Shown here piece by piece: positions 56,159 through 64,000 of a DNA stretch of 64,000 bases; the stretch's first letter is position 1, and each line of letters opens with the position of its first letter. The position numbers and the translations under genes are program-made. The notes below the pieces were generated by a model that searched no databases, was not told the DNA's origin, and saw only the letters and a list, made by a program, of their open reading frames with translations. This DNA comes from Olsenella sp. An293 (GTDB lineage Bacteria > Actinomycetota > Coriobacteriia > Coriobacteriales > Atopobiaceae), in assembly GCF_002159495.1 (NCBI RefSeq), contig NZ_NFIT01000002.1:62001-126000 (forward strand). The letters are read 5' to 3'.

Positions 56159-56620
56159 ATGAAGCTTGCCATCGGAAACGACCACACCGCGCTCGCCATC
56201 AAGGCCGAGGTCGTCGAGCACCTGCGCGACCGCGGCGTCGAGCTCGTGGACGTGGGCACCAACAGTCCGGAGAGCTTCGACTACGCCATCAGCGGCTACC
56301 GCGTCGGCCGCCTCGTCGCCGACGGCGAGGTCGACGGCGGCGTGCTCATCTGCGGCACGGGCGTGGGCATCAGCCTCGCGGCCAACAAGGTCGACGGCGT
56401 GCGCGCCTGCGTGTGCTCCGAGCCGTACTCCGCCGAGCTCTCGAAGCGCCACAACAACAGCAACGTCATCTGCTTCGGCGCGCGCGTGATCGGTCCGGAG
56501 ATGGCCAAGTGCATCGTGGACGCGTGGATGGACGCCGAGTTCGAGGGCGGCCGCCACGCCCGCCGCGTGGGCCAGATCATGGAGATCCAGGACACGCAGC
56601 GCCTTGCTGCCGCGGAGTAG
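56159..56620 (+). CDS. rpiB: Ribose-5-phosphate isomerase B
   Basis: RpiB interconverts ribulose-5-phosphate and ribose-5-phosphate. The 153 residues show LAIGNDHTALAIK (D8-H9), the phosphate-binding CGTGVGISLAANK (about 65-77, catalytic base C65) and HNNSNVICFGARVIG. Together with the transaldolase and transketolase genes it completes the non-oxidative pentose pathway within the island. An unrelated LacAB-type sugar isomerase is possible but less likely. Confidence 0.92.
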   Translation: MKLAIGNDHTALAIKAEVVEHLRDRGVELVDVGTNSPESFDYAISGYRVGRLVADGEVDGGVLICGTGVGISLAANKVDGVRACVCSEPYSAELSKRHNNSNVICFGARVIGPEMAKCIVDAWMDAEFEGGRHARRVGQIMEIQDTQRLAAAE

Positions 56621-56627
56621 TAGCGAC

Positions 56628-56663
56628 CGAGGCCCTGGGGCTGCCCGGGGCCTCGAATTGTTT
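56628..56663 (+). terminator. Terminator of the pentose island
   Basis: CGAGGCCC-type arms (56628-56635 and 56648-56655) enclose 12 bases and are followed by AATTGTTT, just past rpiB. Confidence 0.6.
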
Positions 56664-56703
56664 CGAGACGGAGTCTCTTCTCGCCGCCCCTGCGCGGCTG
56701 GCC

Positions 56704-56709
56704 TACACT
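56704..56709 (+). promoter_or_regulatory. Candidate -10 of argG
   Basis: TACACT lies about 65 bases before the leader peptide start. The -35 is weak. No clear ArgR box was recognised. Confidence 0.35.
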
Positions 56710-56775
56710 CAGCCACGTCAGACAGCCGCGGGCCAATAGCCCGCGCCCGCTCAACTACTGAGGAGGCCAACGTTG

Positions 56776-56871
56776 ATGAACGTTCACAGCGCGCACGCAT
56801 GTGCCGCCCTCCTCACTGCCCGACGCCAGATGCGACGAATCTCGCCCGCGATGTCGCGCGCGACGCTCTAG
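56776..56871 (+). CDS. Arginine-rich leader peptide of argG
   Basis: A 31-codon open frame follows GAGGAGG at 9 bases. It encodes five arginines (two pairs, codons CGA CGC and CGA CGA, then a CGC), in the segment TARRQMRRISPAMSRATL. It ends about 35 bases before a terminator-like hairpin at 56906-56923, and the argG start is at 56980. The frame is too short for a normal protein and its arginine content fits a transcription attenuator that senses charged arginyl-tRNA. It is new to this annotation and unproven. Confidence 0.6.
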   Translation: MNVHSAHACAALLTARRQMRRISPAMSRATL

Positions 56872-56930
56872 CTTGACGGTTCTTCTCGACAGACCGAGCT
56901 CCTGCGCCCCGCGACGTCGGGGCATTTCTG
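56844..56930 (+). promoter_or_regulatory. Candidate argG attenuator
   Basis: GCCCCG (56906-56911) and CGGGGC (56918-56923), followed by ATTTCTGT, form a terminator-like hairpin. The segment at 56844-56857 (GCCCGCGATGTCGC), inside the leader frame just after the arginine codons, can pair with 56911-56923 instead. A ribosome stalled at the first arginine pair would leave this segment free and allow antitermination. Confidence 0.55.
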
Positions 56931-56979
56931 TGTAGACGCATCCAACCTAGCACCCAACCCAAAGCGAAAGGGAAACAAC

Positions 56980-58209
<1,230 letters not shown>

Positions 58210-58210
58210 T

Positions 58211-58236
58211 CTGTTAATTGGGGACAGTCCCCAACG
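58211..58236. repeat. Single copy of the AATTGGGGAC element after argG
   Basis: The 26 bases 58211-58236 are identical to 44994-45019, including the internal palindrome GGGGACAGTCCCC. It begins 2 bases after the argG stop codon. Here it is one arm only, without the inverted second copy. Confidence 0.92.
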
Positions 58237-58252
58237 TGCAGAAAAGCCGAAT

Positions 58253-58288
58253 CGGCCGGCGGAAGGTTCCCTTCCGCCGGCCGTTTTT
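58253..58288 (+). terminator. Terminator of argG
   Basis: A 14-bp stem (CGGCCGGCGGAAGG with its complement) and a 3-base loop are followed by TTTTT. Confidence 0.93.
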
Positions 58289-58301
58289 GCCGTCGCGCAT
58301 C

Positions 58302-58434
58302 GGTCTACTCGGCCGCCCCCAAAATTAACGGGCACAAAGACGGCAATTGTGAGCGAAGGACCAGCAAAACACCAGTTGGCGTTTACGAGATAAGTCGTTC
58401 GTGCCCGTTAATTTTGGGGGCGGCCGAGTAGACC
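58302..58434. repeat. 34-bp perfect inverted repeat next to the nuclease-like gene
   Basis: Arms at 58302-58335 and 58401-58434 are exact complements (they contain CCCCCAAAATTAACGGGCAC). The 65-base interior can pair further. It ends 10 bases from the stop codon of the gene at 58445. No coding sequence is seen inside. Confidence 0.92.
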
Positions 58435-58444
58435 CCCATTCCGC

Positions 58445-59545
58445 CTAGTAGTTTCCGAGCGATATGCCGCCCGCCCACGGATAGAGCGACCAGATGAGCC
58501 GCTGCCTGCGCGCAGCATGGGGTTGCTCGAGGGCTCGTCGTGTCGCCGCCCCCGTCTCGCCGCTCGCGCCGGCGAGCTGTTCGGCGGCAATGACCGCCTC
58601 AAGCACCACGGAGTCGAGACCTCCTAACTCCATGAGGTCTTCGGCGACGATGGGGAGCACAATTCTTCCGCTTGCAAGAAGCTCTCTGTTGCGGCGCAGG
58701 TCATCGACGTATTTTTCCCGGACGCGAGCAAGTGCGGCCTTGAGCTCGTCCTTTTCGAGCCTCTCCACGTCAATCGAGCTGAGGTCTAGGTGCCCGTAGC
58801 CGTCGTAGTTGAGCCCAACGGGAAGATCTCCCAGCGAGATATCAGGCACCCTGGCCTTGTTCGTCACCCAGGGCCTGAGCTCCCGACCAATCAGCTCCCG
58901 CGCATTAAGCTCGATGTTTCGAATGCCAAACCCGTCGTCCTCGAGCGGACGGACGAGCACTAGTGCCACGAGCGCCTCCATTGCGGACCACGCATTGTCG
59001 CGGACGTTCTCGAGTGCTGCCAACGCGCGCTCCCTGCCCTTGACTCGACGGCAGGAGCGTACGTAACCCTTGATCTTCGCAACGTTGGTGAGTGGCGCCA
59101 CTTCATGGACGACCCCGCCCGTCCGTGGGTTGGTCGCGTCGCGCACGAAAGTGCCGCACAGCTCATATCCCAGCAGCTCCAGGGCCGCGCGATCCATCAC
59201 GCTGGCGAGCTCGAGGAAGAGGAGCTCGGGGCACGGGACGGTAAAGGTCTCGGATACGCGCGCAAATGATCCGCGCGGAATGCCCTCGCCGTAAACCGTG
59301 GTCGACATGAAGCGGGCCTTTGGCCGCGAACGGGCGTCTGGCGAGACGACGTAGATTGGGCGACTTTCGCTCGGGGGATTCAAAAGCCCAACAAGCTGGT
59401 AAGGGATGAGGCGTGAGGTCCACCGCCGCTGTGGCCAGGGGTCGGGAGCGGGGATGCCGCACGATTCCTTTGGCATGCTAAGCCCCTCGGCCCGAAGACT
59501 CCGGACGAGCGCGAGAGCGGTCAGGCTGTTAACGCACAGATGCAT
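58445..59545 (-). CDS. Nuclease-like hypothetical protein (DUF559/AbiEi-like layout)
   Basis: This 366-residue protein resembles a group of actinobacterial proteins with an AbiEi-like N-terminal half and a DUF559/Vsr-like PD-(D/E)XK C-terminal half. Possible catalytic residues are the Glu of AMEALV, the Asp of VPDISLGDLP and NYDGYGHLD. The N terminus (MHLCVNSLTALALVRSLR) fits that group, so I start at 59545; an ATG at 59560 and a better ribosome site before 59476 are alternatives. The gene runs against its neighbours between argG and argH, with an AT-rich upstream palindrome and a 34-bp inverted repeat at its end, which suggests a later insertion. The function is not established. Confidence 0.6.
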   Translation of the reverse strand: MHLCVNSLTALALVRSLRAEGLSMPKESCGIPAPDPWPQRRWTSRLIPYQLVGLLNPPSESRPIYVVSPDARSRPKARFMSTTVYGEGIPRGSFARVSETFTVPCPELLFLELASVMDRAALELLGYELCGTFVRDATNPRTGGVVHEVAPLTNVAKIKGYVRSCRRVKGRERALAALENVRDNAWSAMEALVALVLVRPLEDDGFGIRNIELNARELIGRELRPWVTNKARVPDISLGDLPVGLNYDGYGHLDLSSIDVERLEKDELKAALARVREKYVDDLRRNRELLASGRIVLPIVAEDLMELGGLDSVVLEAVIAAEQLAGASGETGAATRRALEQPHAARRQRLIWSLYPWAGGISLGNY

Positions 59546-59568
59546 GCTAATTCCAAACATTAATAGAC

Positions 59569-59593
59569 TACTACTATTAAAATAATAGTAGTA
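59569..59593. repeat. AT-rich palindrome upstream of the nuclease-like gene
   Basis: TACTACTATT-AAAAT-AATAGTAGTA has perfect 10-bp arms. It lies just upstream of the start codon in the most AT-rich stretch of the region and may be an operator or a terminator. Confidence 0.7.
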
Positions 59594-59710
59594 AATCAGC
59601 TATGTATACCTAACAATTTGAATATGAAATTAACAGGATTTGACGGAGTTCGGCGCAAGGTGCCGCCTTTGATAAGCTAGACGCGGCAAAAACACGAGGA
59701 AGGAGCAACC

Positions 59711-61102
59711 ATGGCGCTTTGGGGAGGCAGGTTCGAGAAGGGCGTGGACCAGTTCACGCAGGAGTTCGGAGCAAGCCTCGAGGTCGACAAGAACATGGCG
59801 GCCCACGACATCGCCGGCAGCCGCGCGCACGCCCGGATGCTCGCCGAGCAGGGCATCATCTCCGGCGAGGACCAGGCCGCTATCGACGCGGGCCTCGCCG
59901 AGATCGCCGCGCAGATCGCGGACGGCACCTTCCCCTGGGACGTCAACGACGAGGACGTCCACATGGCCGTGGAAAGCGCGCTCACCCGCGCGATCGGGGC
60001 CCCGGGCGGGCGTCTGCACACCGGCCGCTCCCGCAACGACCAGGTCGCCACCGACATCCGCCTGCTCGCCAAGGAGCTCTGCGACCAGCTGCTCTCCGGC
60101 AACGCGGCCCTGCGCCGCGCCCTTCTGGAAGCCGCCGAGAAGAACCTCGACGTCGTGATGCCCGGCTACACGCACCTCCAGCACGCCCAGCCCGTGCTGC
60201 TCTCCCACCACCTGCTCGCGTATTTCTGGATGTTCACGCGCGACTTCACGCGCCTCACCGCCGCGCGTACGGCCGCGGACGCCAACCCGCTCGGCGCCGC
60301 GGCGCTCGCCGGCACCACCTACCCGCTCGACCGCGCGCGTACCACGGAGCTGCTGGGCTTCTCGGCCACGATCCCCAACTCGCTCGACGCCGTCTCCGAC
60401 CGTGACTACCTGCTCGACCTTGAGTACGCCTGCGCCGTGAGCATGATGCACCTCTCGCGCCTGTGCGAGGAGATCGTGCTGTGGAGCTCTACGGAGTTTG
60501 GCTTCATCACGCTCTCGGACAGCTACTCCACCGGCTCCTCGATCATGCCGCAGAAAAAGAACCCCGACTTCGCCGAGCTCACGCGCGGAAAGTGCGGCCG
60601 CGTCTACGGCGACCTGATGGCGCTGCTCACCACCATGAAGTCGCTGCCGCTGGCCTACAACAAGGACCTCCAGGAGTGCAAGGAGGGCCCGCTCGACGCC
60701 GCGCGCACGCTCTCGGACTGCATGGAGATCGCCGCGGGCATGATCGAGACCATGACGGTGAACGCCGACGTCATGCTCGCCCAGGCGGGCACGGGCTTCT
60801 CTGCCGCCACGGACGTGGCCGACTACCTCGCCAAGAAGGGCATGCCGTTCCGCGAGGCGCACCGCGTGGTGGGCGAGCTCGTCCTCTATTGCGAGAAGAA
60901 CCACAAGGGCCTCGAGGACCTCACGCCCGAGGAGTTTGCCGCGGCGAGCCCGCTCTTCGAGGCGGACATCGCACAGGACCTGGATCCCGCCGGCATCGCA
61001 AACGCCCGCGTGACCTATGGCGGCACCGGTCACGATGCGGTTGTCGTGCAGCTTGGCGAGGCGCGCGCGTCGCTTGGGGAGGACGAGGCCGCCCTGCGGT
61101 AG
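59711..61102 (+). CDS. argH: Argininosuccinate lyase
   Basis: ArgH splits argininosuccinate into arginine and fumarate, the last step of the pathway. The 463 residues show the N-terminal LWGGRFEKGVD, HTGRSRNDQVATD, TPGYTHLQHAQPV and the superfamily signature GSSIMPQKKNP with the catalytic Ser. AAGGAG precedes the ATG. It is followed by purB after about 50 bases, another member of the same superfamily. Confidence 0.97.
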   Translation: MALWGGRFEKGVDQFTQEFGASLEVDKNMAAHDIAGSRAHARMLAEQGIISGEDQAAIDAGLAEIAAQIADGTFPWDVNDEDVHMAVESALTRAIGAPGGRLHTGRSRNDQVATDIRLLAKELCDQLLSGNAALRRALLEAAEKNLDVVMPGYTHLQHAQPVLLSHHLLAYFWMFTRDFTRLTAARTAADANPLGAAALAGTTYPLDRARTTELLGFSATIPNSLDAVSDRDYLLDLEYACAVSMMHLSRLCEEIVLWSSTEFGFITLSDSYSTGSSIMPQKKNPDFAELTRGKCGRVYGDLMALLTTMKSLPLAYNKDLQECKEGPLDAARTLSDCMEIAAGMIETMTVNADVMLAQAGTGFSAATDVADYLAKKGMPFREAHRVVGELVLYCEKNHKGLEDLTPEEFAAASPLFEADIAQDLDPAGIANARVTYGGTGHDAVVVQLGEARASLGEDEAALR

Positions 61103-61151
61103 AATCAGATCGGAACACGCGCACGCGAGCAAAGACGCCGAGGAGGCCTCC

Positions 61152-62498
61152 ATGATCGACCGCTACACCCGTCCCGAGATGGGCCACATCTTCTCCCTCG
61201 AGAACAAGTACCGCATCTGGCAGGAGATCGAGGTCCTGGCCTGCGAGGCGCACGCCGAGATGGGCAAGATCGGCATCACCCGCGAGGAGGCCGCCTGGAT
61301 CCGCGAGCACGCGGACTTCAACAAGGACGAGGTCGACGCCATCGAGGCCGTGACCAACCACGACGTCATCGCGTTTCTCACCAACATGGGCGAGTACATC
61401 GACCGCGACGTGCCGGAGGGCGAGCCCAAGCCGTCCCGCTGGGTCCACTTTGGCATGACCTCCTCCGACCTCGGCGACACCGCCCTCTGCTACCAGCTCG
61501 TCCAGGCTACCGACATCCTCATCGAGGACTGCAAGAAGCTCGGCGAGATCTGCCGCCGCCGCGCCTTCGAGGAGCGCGATACCCTCTGCGTGGGCCGCAC
61601 GCACGGCATCCACGCCGAGCCCATGACCTTTGGCATGAAGTTCGGCAGCTGGGCCTGGGAGCTCAAGCGCGACTACGACCGCCTCAAGGACGCCCGCGCC
61701 AACGTGGCCTTTGGCGCGATCTCCGGCGCGGTGGGCACCTACTCCTCCATCGACCCCTTCGTCGAGGAGTACGTCTGCGAGCACCTGGGCCTCGTGCACG
61801 ATCCGCTGTCCACGCAGGTCATCTCCCGCGACCACCACGCCTATCTCGCCGGCGTCCTGGCCACCACGGCGGCCACCTGCGAGCGCATCGCCACCGAGAT
61901 CCGCAACCTCCAGAAGACCGACACCCTCGAGGCTGAGGAGCCGTTCCGCAAGGGCCAGAAGGGCAGCTCGGCCATGCCGCACAAGCGCAATCCCATCACT
62001 GTCGAGAAGGTCTGTGGCCTCTCCCGCGTGGTCAAGGCCAACGCGCAGGTCGCCTTTGACAACGTGGCGCTCTGGCACGAGCGCGACATCAGCCACTCCT
62101 CCGCGGAGCGCGTGGCCCAGGCGGACAGCTTCATCGCGCTCGACCACATGTTCCAGTGCCTCACGCGCATCGTGGACGGCCTCATCCTCTACCCGGCGCA
62201 GATGCTCGCCAACCTCAACAAGACGCGCGGGCTGATCTTCTCGTCCAAGGTGCTTCTCGCTCTGGTTGAGACCGGCATCACCCGCGAGGAGGCCTACGCC
62301 ATCGTGCAGGAGAACGCCATGGCCACGTGGCGCGAGGTCCAGCAGTGCGCCGGCGGCACCACGTTCCGCGAGAAGCTCGAGGCCGACCCGCGCTGCACCG
62401 TGCCCGCCGCCGAGCTCGACGCGATCTTCGACCCGCGCGCCTTCCTCATCCGCGCCGGCGTGGTTTTTGACCGCCTTGAGCAGCTGAGCTTCGAGTAA
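61152..62498 (+). CDS. purB: Adenylosuccinate lyase
   Basis: PurB catalyses two steps of purine synthesis: SAICAR to AICAR and adenylosuccinate to AMP. The 448 residues contain the signature GSSAMPHKRNP, MTSSDLGDTALC and RTHGIHAEPMTFG. GGAGG precedes the ATG at 61152. It is probably co-transcribed with argH. Both enzymes release fumarate. purA, the partner in AMP synthesis, is on the other arm at 4060. Confidence 0.97.
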   Translation: MIDRYTRPEMGHIFSLENKYRIWQEIEVLACEAHAEMGKIGITREEAAWIREHADFNKDEVDAIEAVTNHDVIAFLTNMGEYIDRDVPEGEPKPSRWVHFGMTSSDLGDTALCYQLVQATDILIEDCKKLGEICRRRAFEERDTLCVGRTHGIHAEPMTFGMKFGSWAWELKRDYDRLKDARANVAFGAISGAVGTYSSIDPFVEEYVCEHLGLVHDPLSTQVISRDHHAYLAGVLATTAATCERIATEIRNLQKTDTLEAEEPFRKGQKGSSAMPHKRNPITVEKVCGLSRVVKANAQVAFDNVALWHERDISHSSAERVAQADSFIALDHMFQCLTRIVDGLILYPAQMLANLNKTRGLIFSSKVLLALVETGITREEAYAIVQENAMATWREVQQCAGGTTFREKLEADPRCTVPAAELDAIFDPRAFLIRAGVVFDRLEQLSFE

Positions 62499-62557
62499 CC
62501 GACAAGAACCGGACGCGGGAGGGGCGTCCCCTTTCCGCATCTGAGAGGAGAAGAACC

Positions 62558-62824
62558 ATGCACTTTGACTACACCCCGCGCGGCGTCTGCTCGCGCGCCA
62601 TCCACATCGACCTCACCGACGACGGCAAGACCATCGAGGCAGTCTCCTTCGAGGGCGGCTGCAACGGCAACCTCAAGGCCGTGAGCAAGCTCGTCGCCGG
62701 CCACCAGGTCGACGAGATCGTGGGGATCCTCTCGGGCAACACCTGCGGCCCCCGCAACACCTCGTGCGCCGACCAGCTTTCCCGTGCGCTGACGGAGGCC
62801 TCGGCCGCGGCCCAGCAGGCCTGA
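62558..62824 (+). CDS. TSCPD-domain protein
   Basis: This 88-residue protein is a free-standing TSCPD domain, the small cysteine-containing module otherwise found at the end of some ribonucleotide reductases. It has four cysteines (VCSRAI, GGCNGNL, NTCGPRNTSCADQL); the last motif is the TSCPD variant TSCAD. The opening YTPRGVCSRAI is typical of the stand-alone family. GAGAGGAG precedes the ATG. Its function is unknown; a metal- or nucleotide-binding role is inferred. The Tat lipoprotein gene starts 2 bases after its stop. Confidence 0.88.
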   Translation: MHFDYTPRGVCSRAIHIDLTDDGKTIEAVSFEGGCNGNLKAVSKLVAGHQVDEIVGILSGNTCGPRNTSCADQLSRALTEASAAAQQA

Positions 62825-62826
62825 GC

Positions 62827-64000
62827 GTGCGCGCGGCAAAGCTGACAAGACGCTCCTTCTTCAAGACCGCTGCCGCTGGCGGGGTCATTGCCGCCGCGGT
62901 GGGGGTCCTGCCCGGCTGCACGCACGGTCCCGACGAGATCGACGCGGACCCCACGGTCGTGGGCGAGGACTCCGCAGAGAGCGTGCTCGAGTCGTTCACC
63001 CAGGCGGACTCCCCGCTCGCCGAGGAGCACAGCTGGACGCTGCCGCTCGGCAACGTCCTGCGTCCCGCCGAGGGCGCCTGGGCGCCTGTGATCACGGCGG
63101 GCTCGTCCGCCACGCCCATGGTCAAGGCCTCGGCCCTCTCGCTCTCGTCGGGAACGCTCGTGGAGGTCGTTCCCGCGCCGCTCGGCACCGCCGCGACGAC
63201 CGTCATCTATGACGTCCGCTGCTCGGACTCCGCCTACGCCTGGGTCGAGCTCGACCTCGTGACGCGCGCCTGGGCGCTCTACGCCTCCGCCTTCTCTGAC
63301 GGCCAGCTCTCGGGCGACACCAAGATGCTCTGGGAGGGCGCGGCCGACTACGACCCGGCCCCCTTCGCCGTCTCGGGCTCGAGCGTGATCTGGCAGGTCC
63401 AGCCCTCGACCAGTGGCTCCAAGACCACCGAGCACTCGCTGTGCTACCTCTGGCACCTCGGCGACTCCGACGCCCAGTCGGTGGTCGAGTCCCCGGGGCG
63501 CTTCGCGACGGCGCCCACGGTCAGCGCCGGGACGGTGGTCCTGGCGCCGCGCGTCCACGATGACGAAGGCGTCTTCTATGGCGTCACGGCCTACGCGCTC
63601 TCGGATGACCTCAAGACCAAGGTCGACCAGCTCGTCATGCCCGCGAGCGTGCGGCCGTTTCGTGCCGCCCGCGTGGGCGAGCGGTTTCTCGTATCGGTTG
63701 AGGCCAGCTACAGCTCGGGTGGCCTGCTCAGCAAGATGGGCACCTACATGGGCACCTCCTCGGCGGGCTTCGTCAAGCTCGACCGCGAGCCATCGGAGTG
63801 CGGCTGCGGCAAGGACGACCTCTTCGTCATCAAGAGCAACTCGTCCTACCTCGTCATTAACCTGGCCGACAAGACCTACTCGTCGCTTGCCTCCGTCGAC
63901 CGCGCGGTCGACTACGGCGAGTTCCCGGCGCGCGCGGGCGAGTGCGACCAGTTCGTGACCTTCTCGACCGTCAAAGACCCCGACACCGGCTACCCCGCTT
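62827..64000 (+). CDS. Tat-exported lipoprotein, 3' end outside the window
   Basis: A frame opens with GTG at 62827 and stays open for at least 391 codons to the window edge. The N terminus has a twin-arginine signal (KLTRRSFFKT, R8-R9), a hydrophobic segment and the lipobox LPGC (Cys31). This predicts Tat export in folded form and lipid anchoring to the outer face of the membrane. The mature part is rich in beta strands and serine/threonine (WVELDLVTRAWALYASAF, VIWQVQP), suggesting a propeller-like domain. No family is recognised. It follows the TSCPD gene by 2 bases and is probably co-transcribed. Confidence 0.75.
   Translation, partial: MRAAKLTRRSFFKTAAAGGVIAAAVGVLPGCTHGPDEIDADPTVVGEDSAESVLESFTQADSPLAEEHSWTLPLGNVLRPAEGAWAPVITAGSSATPMVKASALSLSSGTLVEVVPAPLGTAATTVIYDVRCSDSAYAWVELDLVTRAWALYASAFSDGQLSGDTKMLWEGAADYDPAPFAVSGSSVIWQVQPSTSGSKTTEHSLCYLWHLGDSDAQSVVESPGRFATAPTVSAGTVVLAPRVHDDEGVFYGVTAYALSDDLKTKVDQLVMPASVRPFRAARVGERFLVSVEASYSSGGLLSKMGTYMGTSSAGFVKLDREPSECGCGKDDLFVIKSNSSYLVINLADKTYSSLASVDRAVDYGEFPARAGECDQFVTFSTVKDPDTGYPA

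Overview
This 64 kb window is chromosomal DNA from a high-GC actinobacterium of the class Coriobacteriia, most like the Olsenella/Atopobium group. The evidence is the GC-rich codon use, the origin-proximal gene order, the PTS/fermentative sugar genes and the protein sequences themselves; no 16S gene is present, so the genus is inferred. The window contains the replication origin. To the left of about 27.4 kb most genes point left, and to the right most point right, as expected for two replichores leaving oriC.

Left arm (1-27.3 kb), read from the origin outward on the minus strand: a GHKL ATPase of unknown role, dnaA, the oriC unwinding region, dnaN, recF, a DUF721/DciA-like gene, gyrB and gyrA. 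Then come a bifunctional-nuclease-family gene (plus strand), tRNA-Ile and tRNA-Ala, typA, a TRIC-type channel (plus strand), two tRNA-Ser genes, a DUF4013 membrane protein, the rpsF-ssb-rpsR-DUF2232-rplI ribosomal operon, dnaB, purA-degV-purD, a plasmid-type HTH/coiled-coil protein and a Nudix hydrolase.

Right arm: rpmH-rnpA-yidD-yidC-khpB, rsmG, parA-parB with two parS sites, rlmN, ddl coupled to a DinG-type exonuclease-helicase, a coupled pair of WYL regulators, an M28-peptidase-like membrane protein that seems to have lost its catalytic residues, bioY, tRNA-Gly, an M29 aminopeptidase and tRNA-Lys.

45-56.6 kb is a catabolic island for L-ascorbate or a similar compound. A DeoR-type repressor diverges from ulaC-ulaA-ulaB (PTS IIA, IIC, IIB), an FG-GAP protein, ulaG, ulaE, a HAD phosphatase and ulaF, followed by a transaldolase-like gene, a split transketolase and rpiB. 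Sugar entry, conversion to D-xylulose-5-phosphate and the non-oxidative pentose phosphate pathway are therefore encoded together. The decarboxylase UlaD is missing.

56.6-64 kb holds argG behind what looks like an arginine leader-peptide attenuator, a nuclease-like gene inserted between argG and argH, then argH, purB, a TSCPD protein and the start of a Tat-exported lipoprotein that runs off the edge.

Scattered between genes are long, often perfect inverted repeats (arms of 17 to 52 bp). At least three loci share an AATTGGGGAC core and sit beside gene ends, so they look like REP-type elements. No rRNA, CRISPR array, prophage or intact insertion sequence was seen.
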